A model generated the notes under the pieces. That model was not told where the DNA came from. It saw only the letters and a list, made by a program, of their open reading frames with translations, and did not search any database. A program made the translations under genes and the position numbers. Positions 59,155 through 64,000 of a stretch of 64,000 nucleotides of DNA are shown here, in pieces; position 1 is the stretch's first letter, and each line of letters opens with the position of its first letter. This DNA comes from Mycolicibacterium aurum. Lineage in GTDB: Bacteria > Actinomycetota > Actinomycetes > Mycobacteriales > Mycobacteriaceae. The stretch covers positions 5,456,001-5,520,000 of the forward strand of contig NZ_LR134356.1 of the NCBI RefSeq assembly GCF_900637195.1, given 5' to 3'.

Positions 59155-60966
59155 ATGACTGAGAACTTCAATCCCAGCACCGACGCTTACAGCTCGGTAC
59201 GCACCATCAGCACCCCGGCGGGTGCACCCCATCCCGGCCAGCCGTCCTGGAACACCCAGCGCGGCTCGCAGATGCCGGTCAGCCGGTATCGCAGCTTCGA
59301 CGACGAAGTCGAGCCGATCCGTCTGCCCGACCGCACCTGGCCCGAGAAGCAGATCACCACCGCACCCATGTGGTGCGCTGTCGACCTGCGCGACGGCAAC
59401 CAGGCACTGATCGACCCGATGAGCCCCCAGCGCAAGCGCCGCATGTTCGACCTGCTGGTGCGGATGGGCTACAAGGAGATCGAGGTCGGTTTCCCGTCGG
59501 CCAGCCAAACCGATTTCGATTTCGTCCGCGAGATCATCGAACAGGGCGCCATTCCCGACGACGTCACCATCCAGGTGCTCACGCAGTGCCGGCCCGAGCT
59601 GATCGAGCGCACGTTCCTGGCCTGCCAGGGTGCGCCGCGGGCCATCGTGCACTTCTACAACTCGACATCCATCCTGCAGCGCCGCGTGGTGTTCCGCGCC
59701 GACCGCGACGCCGTCAAGAAGATCGCCACCGACGGCGCCCGCATGTGCGTCCAGGAGGCCCAGAAGTATCCCGGCACCCAGTGGCGATACGAGTACTCCC
59801 CCGAGTCGTATACCGGCACCGAGCTGGAGTACGCCGTCGAGGTGTGCAATGCCGTCGCCGACATCGTCGGGCCGACGCCCGAGGTGCCGCTGATCGTCAA
59901 CCTGCCTGCGACCGTCGAGATGGCCACGCCCAACGTCTATGCCGACTCGATCGAGTGGATGAACCGCCATCTGGCGCCACGGGATTCGATCATCCTGAGC
60001 CTGCACCCGCACAATGACCGCGGAACCGCCGTCGCCGCAGCTGAATTGGGGTACGCGGCCGGCGCCGACCGGATCGAGGGCTGCCTGTTCGGCAACGGTG
60101 AGCGCACCGGCAACGTGTGTCTGGTGACGCTGGGTATGAACCTGTTCTCCCGCGGTGTGGATCCGCAGATCGACTTCTCCAACATCGACGAGATCCGTCG
60201 CACGGTCGAGTACTGCAACCAGCTGGGGGTCCACGAACGCCATCCCTACGGCGGCGATCTGGTCTACACCGCGTTCTCCGGCAGCCACCAGGACGCCATC
60301 AACAAGGGCCTGGACGCGATGAAGTTCGACGCCGACGCCGCCGACAAGGACGTCGACGACATGCTGTGGCAGGTCCCGTATCTGCCGATCGACCCGAAGG
60401 ATGTCGGCCGCACCTACGAGGCCGTCATCCGGGTGAACTCGCAGTCGGGCAAGGGCGGCGTCGCGTACATCATGAAGGCCGACCACGGGCTGGCCCTGCC
60501 GCGTCGGTTGCAGATCGAGTTCTCCCAGGCGATCCAGGCGATCACCGACGGCGAGGGCGGCGAGGTGTCCCCCAAGGAGATGTGGGACGCGTTCTACGAC
60601 GAATACCTGGCGCCGATCAGCCCGCTGGAGCGCATGCGGCAGAAGGTCGACGCCGCCGAGGTCGACGGTGGAACCGACACGATCACCGCAGTGGTGAAAA
60701 TCGACGGCGAAGAGCGTGAGATCGTCGGAGCGGGCAACGGTCCGCTCGCGGCCTTCTGTGATGCCCTGGGCGCCATCGGGTTCGACGTGAACGTGCTGGA
60801 TTACTCCGAACACGCGATGTCCGCGGGCGAGGAAGCCAAGGCAGCCGCCTATGTCGAGGCCTCGATCGGCGGTAAGACCGTGTGGGGCGTCGGCATCGCG
60901 ACGTCCATCACCACCGCATCGCTGCGGGCGGTCGTGTCGGCGGTGAACCGGGCGGCGCGCAGCTGA
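59155..60966 (+). CDS. leuA: 2-isopropylmalate synthase
   Basis: A 603-residue enzyme that starts leucine synthesis by joining acetyl-CoA to 2-oxoisovalerate. It begins MTENFNPSTDAY. DLRDGNQALIDPM is the catalytic start of the TIM barrel, LHPHNDRGTAVAAAELGYAA holds metal ligands, and NGERTGNVCLVTLGMN is typical. The C-terminal LeuA regulatory domain (about 480-603) senses leucine. No long repeat insertion is seen near the barrel/regulatory join, unlike the VNTR of M. tuberculosis LeuA. ATG at 59155 has GGAG 8 bases upstream. Confidence 0.96.
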   Translation: MTENFNPSTDAYSSVRTISTPAGAPHPGQPSWNTQRGSQMPVSRYRSFDDEVEPIRLPDRTWPEKQITTAPMWCAVDLRDGNQALIDPMSPQRKRRMFDLLVRMGYKEIEVGFPSASQTDFDFVREIIEQGAIPDDVTIQVLTQCRPELIERTFLACQGAPRAIVHFYNSTSILQRRVVFRADRDAVKKIATDGARMCVQEAQKYPGTQWRYEYSPESYTGTELEYAVEVCNAVADIVGPTPEVPLIVNLPATVEMATPNVYADSIEWMNRHLAPRDSIILSLHPHNDRGTAVAAAELGYAAGADRIEGCLFGNGERTGNVCLVTLGMNLFSRGVDPQIDFSNIDEIRRTVEYCNQLGVHERHPYGGDLVYTAFSGSHQDAINKGLDAMKFDADAADKDVDDMLWQVPYLPIDPKDVGRTYEAVIRVNSQSGKGGVAYIMKADHGLALPRRLQIEFSQAIQAITDGEGGEVSPKEMWDAFYDEYLAPISPLERMRQKVDAAEVDGGTDTITAVVKIDGEEREIVGAGNGPLAAFCDALGAIGFDVNVLDYSEHAMSAGEEAKAAAYVEASIGGKTVWGVGIATSITTASLRAVVSAVNRAARS

Positions 60967-61032
60967 CGCGCATCCCTTTCACCGAAGGCCTTTAGGCCCT
61001 CGTCCGCTGCCACCGCGGGTGCTTGACTGGGT

Positions 61033-61048
61033 CCGCGCACCTGCGCGG
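61033..61048 (+). promoter_or_regulatory. Short hairpin upstream of the SHOCT-domain gene
   Basis: CCGCGCA (61033-61039) pairs with TGCGCGG (61042-61048), 22 bp before the gene start. Role unclear. Confidence 0.35.
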
Positions 61049-61070
61049 ATTCGGTTAAGGAGCAGCCGTC

Positions 61071-61454
61071 ATGTGGGATTCGTTCTGGGACTACCTATGG
61101 TCAGCGGTCGTCATCTTCGCGTTCATCGCGTACCTGATGATCCTGTTCAACATCCTTGCCGACCTGTTCTGGCGCGACCACAAGACTTCCGGTCTGGTCA
61201 AGGCGGTCTGGGTCATCTTCCTCATCGTGCTGCCCTACCTGACGGCGCTCGTCTACCTGATCGTCCGTGGCAAGGGCATGGCAGAGCGGGCGCGGGAGCA
61301 GGCGCTGCAGGCCAAGCAGCAGACCGACGACTACATCCGGGATGCTGCGGGCCGCAGCCCTGCCCAGGAGATCGCCGACGCCAAGGCGCTGCTCGACGCG
61401 GGCACGATCTCCCAGGGAGAGTTCGACGCGCTGAAAGCCAAGGCGCTCGGGTAG
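61071..61454 (+). CDS. Membrane protein with PLD-N-type helices and SHOCT domain
   Basis: A 127-residue protein with two membrane helices (about 10-33 and 43-65: WSAVVIFAFIAYLMILFNIL, then VWVIFLIVLPYLTALVYLIV). A coiled stretch (70-90) and a C-terminal SHOCT motif follow (EIADAKALLDAGTISQGEFDALKAKAL). TAAGGAG precedes the ATG at 61071. Small proteins of this type are common in mycobacteria; function unknown. Confidence 0.85.
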   Translation: MWDSFWDYLWSAVVIFAFIAYLMILFNILADLFWRDHKTSGLVKAVWVIFLIVLPYLTALVYLIVRGKGMAERAREQALQAKQQTDDYIRDAAGRSPAQEIADAKALLDAGTISQGEFDALKAKALG

Positions 61455-61469
61455 TCGAATGTCGGCGGG

Positions 61470-62144
61470 TCATTCGGCCGGGCGGGTGGCCCGGTAGAGC
61501 GTGACGGGTCCGGTCAGCCGGACGCGGCGAGTGGCCAGCACCGCGCAGTCGAATCCCGCCGCCTGCATCTCGTCGGGCAGCCGGGACCCGGCGGTCGCGT
61601 GGTCATGTCCGGTGACGCGGGACAGCAGGCCCACCGGGCCGTCCCCGCCCACGTCGACCACGTACATGCGACCACCGGGTCGTAACACCCGAAACACCTC
61701 ACGCAGTGCGGCGACCTTCGTGTCGTCGTCGAGATGATGCAGCATCATCGACGACAGCACGCGGTCAAAGGCGTTGTCGGCGAACGGAAGCTGCTGGGCG
61801 TAGGCCGTCTGCAGCTGCACCCGGGCCGCGGTGCCGATTTTGCGCCGCGCACGCGCCAACGCCTTGTGGTCGGGGTCGGTGGCCGTCAGGTGTGCCGTCG
61901 GCGCCGCACGTCGCGCGCGGATGGTGAGATTACCGGTGCCACAGCCGATCTCGAGGATGTTGGCGGTGCCGTCGAGCTGGGCGACGTCGATCAGCTCGTC
62001 GTAGATGCGGCCGAAGCCGAGAATGCGAGCGAGGACGTCGTAGGCGGGAAGCAGAAAGTCACGGCCGGCGGCGGGCAGGTAGTCATGTCCGTTGCCCCAG
62101 GTGCCGACCACTGAGTCTGGATTATCTTCGGTCATGCCACCCAT
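61470..62144 (-). CDS. SAM-dependent methyltransferase (class I)
   Basis: A 224-residue methyltransferase. SAM-binding motif I is ILEIGCGTGNL, followed by LTATDPDHKALARARRK and VLSSMMLHHLDDDTKVAALREV (motif IV-like), then the RVLRPGGRMYVVDVGGDG segment. It resembles UbiE-type small-molecule methylases; the acceptor is unknown. The start is ATG at 62144 or 62135. It diverges from the AraC gene, whose product may regulate it. Confidence 0.85.
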   Translation of the reverse strand: MGGMTEDNPDSVVGTWGNGHDYLPAAGRDFLLPAYDVLARILGFGRIYDELIDVAQLDGTANILEIGCGTGNLTIRARRAAPTAHLTATDPDHKALARARRKIGTAARVQLQTAYAQQLPFADNAFDRVLSSMMLHHLDDDTKVAALREVFRVLRPGGRMYVVDVGGDGPVGLLSRVTGHDHATAGSRLPDEMQAAGFDCAVLATRRVRLTGPVTLYRATRPAE

Positions 62145-62208
62145 CGTTGTCCTTGTCGAACCGTCGATGTGGGCCGATGCTCGGCAGAACTTGAACTATA
62201 TTCGGCTG

Positions 62209-63072
62209 ATGTCCCAGACGGCCAGGTTCGCGGGTCGCCGCGACGGAGTGCCGATCTACTCCTACCCCGGCGCGGTGGGCAGTCCGCCGGTGTCGGTGAT
62301 GGAGTGGCAGGCCTGCACGCTGCCCGCGGCCGGACGTCACATCCACGATTTCCCCGTGCTCGTCTATCACGCCCGCACCGGTCTGGTCGACGTGGTGGCC
62401 GCCGGCGCCGCCGTCGACCCGCCGCCCGACGCCGACCGCACCGACGCCGTCGCCGTCTTCTTCGATCCGGCCGCGCTGGGTGAGGGGGCCAGGTCACCGT
62501 GGCCGACGTGGCGGGCGCACCCCCTGCTGTTCCCGTTCCTGCACGGCCATCACGGGGGCCTGCTGCGGATCGAGGTGCCCGCGCCCCGTCGCGCATTCTG
62601 GCTGGCCACTCTCACCTGTATCGAAACGGAGTTGGCCGACCGCCGTGAGGGCTACCACCAGGCGAGCCTGGCGCATCTGACGGTGCTGCTGATCGAGCTT
62701 GCGCGGTTGGTCGACAACGTCGTCGTCGATCTGCGCCGCAGCGGTGAGCCGATGCTCGCCCGGGTGTTCGAGGTGATCGAGCAGCGCATCGCCGAGCCTG
62801 TGTCGCTACGCGATGTGGCGCGCGAATGTGGCGTCACACCAGGGCATCTCACCACGGTGGTGCGGCGCAGGACAGGACGCACTGTCGGCGAATGGATCCT
62901 CGAACGGCGGATGGCCGAGGCGCGCGCCCTGCTCCGCGGGACAGACCTCGCGGTGCAGGACGTGGCACGGCGGGTGGGCATCACCGACCCCGGCTACTTC
63001 ACCCGCACGTTTCGCGGCGCCCACGGGGTGTCCCCGCGGGCGTGGCGTGAGGAGCACGTCAGAACAGGGTGA
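62209..63072 (+). CDS. AraC-family transcriptional regulator
   Basis: A 287-residue regulator with an N-terminal cupin-like sensor (PPVSVMEWQACTLPAAGRHI). The C-terminal double helix-turn-helix is at about 185-285 (SLRDVARECGVTPGHLTTVV, AVQDVARRVGITDPGYFTRTF). I chose ATG at 62209; the frame is open back to 62092 but that overlaps the divergent methyltransferase start. It is a likely regulator of that gene. The 3' end overlaps the convergent exonuclease gene by 14 bp. Confidence 0.88.
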   Translation: MSQTARFAGRRDGVPIYSYPGAVGSPPVSVMEWQACTLPAAGRHIHDFPVLVYHARTGLVDVVAAGAAVDPPPDADRTDAVAVFFDPAALGEGARSPWPTWRAHPLLFPFLHGHHGGLLRIEVPAPRRAFWLATLTCIETELADRREGYHQASLAHLTVLLIELARLVDNVVVDLRRSGEPMLARVFEVIEQRIAEPVSLRDVARECGVTPGHLTTVVRRRTGRTVGEWILERRMAEARALLRGTDLAVQDVARRVGITDPGYFTRTFRGAHGVSPRAWREEHVRTG

Positions 63073-64000
63073 ACTGGTCGGCGACCGGGGACGTGGCGCC
63101 GAATTCGGTGACCTCTGAACCGCCGATCACCGCGTCCAGGCATTGCAGGAAGCCCGTGCTGCTGAGCATCGGCACCCCGAATTCGCCTGCCTGGTACCCC
63201 TTGCCCTGCTCCGGCGCGGGCTGGTCGCAGACGACCAGTGACGTGTGGGCGTCCACCGACTCGGTGAAGGCCAGGCCGGCGTGCAGGATGCGTTCGACGA
63301 GCTCCTCGTGCGTATGCCCCACCTCGGCGGCCAACGCGATCCGCATGCCCTGTACCAGCGGCCGCCCGGCCACGAAGGGTCCGGGATTGGCGTAGGGGCA
63401 GGGCATCCGGGCCGCCAGCACCTTCAGCGGTCGTATTTCGTCGTGGGTGACGCGCCCGTTGGGCCAGGTGCGCCGGGACACCGGATGCACCGGCAGCCAC
63501 TTGCGGCGTTCCTGTGCGCGCACCAGGACCGGTTTGAGGATCTGTGCCAGCACCATCGCGTCGTCAAGGGCGTCGTGCGGCTTCATCTGGGTGACCCCGT
63601 AATGGGCGGCCAGCGTCTCCAACCGGAGGTTCTCGGCGCCGAGTTCGAGGCGGCGGGCCAACTCGACGGTGCACATGACGCTGTCGATCGGCAGCTCGGC
63701 GTGCACGAGCTCCGCTTCGGCGGTCAGGAACGCATAGTCGAAGCCGACGTTGTGGGCGACCAGCGTGCGCCCGCGCAGCACCTCCGCAAGGTCGCCGACC
63801 ACATCACCGAAGGTCGGCTGCCCGGCCAGCATCTCCGCCGTCAGCCCGTGCACGTGGGTGGGGCCGGGATCCACGCCCGGGTCGAGGAGGCTGTAGAGGC
63901 TCTTCTCGACGTTGCCGTCGTCGCTCAGGGCCAGCGCCGCGACGCTGACGACGCGAGCCTGACCGGGCCGGAATCCTGAGGTCTCGACATCGACCACGGC
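63059..64000 (-). CDS. dnaQ: DEDDh 3'-5' exonuclease (DnaQ-like), N-terminus off the window
   Basis: A partial gene: at least 313 residues, with the frame running off the right edge. The DEDDh sites are VDVETSG, AHNVGFDYAFL and KPHDALDDAM. A BRCT-like C-terminal region follows (VQGMRIALAAEVGHTHEELV...). In M. tuberculosis the matching Rv3711c (dnaQ) also follows leuA and has extra residues before VDVETSG, so the real start probably lies past 64000. It is a proofreading or repair exonuclease by family. Confidence 0.9.
   Translation of the reverse strand, partial: AVVDVETSGFRPGQARVVSVAALALSDDGNVEKSLYSLLDPGVDPGPTHVHGLTAEMLAGQPTFGDVVGDLAEVLRGRTLVAHNVGFDYAFLTAEAELVHAELPIDSVMCTVELARRLELGAENLRLETLAAHYGVTQMKPHDALDDAMVLAQILKPVLVRAQERRKWLPVHPVSRRTWPNGRVTHDEIRPLKVLAARMPCPYANPGPFVAGRPLVQGMRIALAAEVGHTHEELVERILHAGLAFTESVDAHTSLVVCDQPAPEQGKGYQAGEFGVPMLSSTGFLQCLDAVIGGSEVTEFGATSPVADQFTLF

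Noticed and set aside
58948..60813. 621-codon open frame on the minus strand
   Set aside because: Antisense to leuA; no motif and composition typical of a shadow frame.

Overview
The window is high-GC actinobacterial DNA from a mycobacterium, most likely a fast-growing Mycolicibacterium. WhiB4, PonA2, ergothioneine genes (egtA-E), EspC/EspG-like ESX proteins, F420- and mycofactocin-type enzymes and an alternative zinc-free ribosomal protein operon all point there. The backbone follows the M. tuberculosis order Rv3680-whiB4-ponA2-Rv3683-Rv3684 ... egtA-E ... asd-ask-leuA-dnaQ, with several blocks of accessory genes inserted.

Layout. 0-6.2 kb: Get3/ArsA-like ATPase (partial), whiB4, ponA2, a metallophosphoesterase and a PLP enzyme. 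6.38-9.69 kb: tRNA-Pro(CGG) and a small integrated element between perfect 100-bp direct repeats. It carries an integrase remnant, a Cys-motif protein, a membrane-anchored protein and a nuclease-like protein. 9.7-13.6 kb: a PPOX flavin/F420 protein and a MASE1-PAS-GGDEF-EAL protein. 13.7-17.0 kb: a type VII secretion-like module (EspC-like, WXG-like effector candidate, four-helix membrane protein, EspG-like). 17.0-19.7 kb: an adenine methyltransferase with a probable restriction partner. 19.8-23.1 kb: secreted, PAP2, small acidic and F420-type proteins. 23.2-29.1 kb: an NDMA-type methanol dehydrogenase operon with MoxR and VWA chaperones, ending in a rearranged junction where two convergent genes have both lost their 3' ends. 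29.2-32.6 kb: dicarboxylate symporter, TetR and P450. 32.5-37.9 kb: egtABCDE on the minus strand. 38-39 kb: secreted sensor-domain protein and Ohr. 39.1-41.3 kb: mrf-like GTPase-family gene diverging from rpmB2-rpmG2-rpsN2-rpsR2 across Zur-like boxes. 41.3-46.2 kb: two CsbD proteins, catalase, a frameshifted Pro/Gly-rich membrane protein and dihydroxyacetone kinase. 46.2-49.7 kb: DUF4185-like protein, asd and ask. 49.7-51.4 kb: nitroreductase and choloylglycine-hydrolase-like protein. 51.4-59 kb: amt, a glutamine-synthetase-like enzyme, a three-piece glutamate-synthase-like complex, an FAD oxidase and an XRE-cupin regulator. 59-61 kb: leuA behind a leader-peptide attenuator. 61-64 kb: SHOCT protein, methyltransferase, AraC regulator and dnaQ-like exonuclease (partial).

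Best candidates for something undescribed are the two-gene cargo of the tRNA-Pro element and the ESX-like effector/immunity-like operon. Also notable are the His-rich chaperone pair beside methanol dehydrogenase, and the split glutamate-synthase operon, which resembles the N-methylglutamate pathway. All functional statements come from reading motifs and recalled family knowledge; no database search was run.
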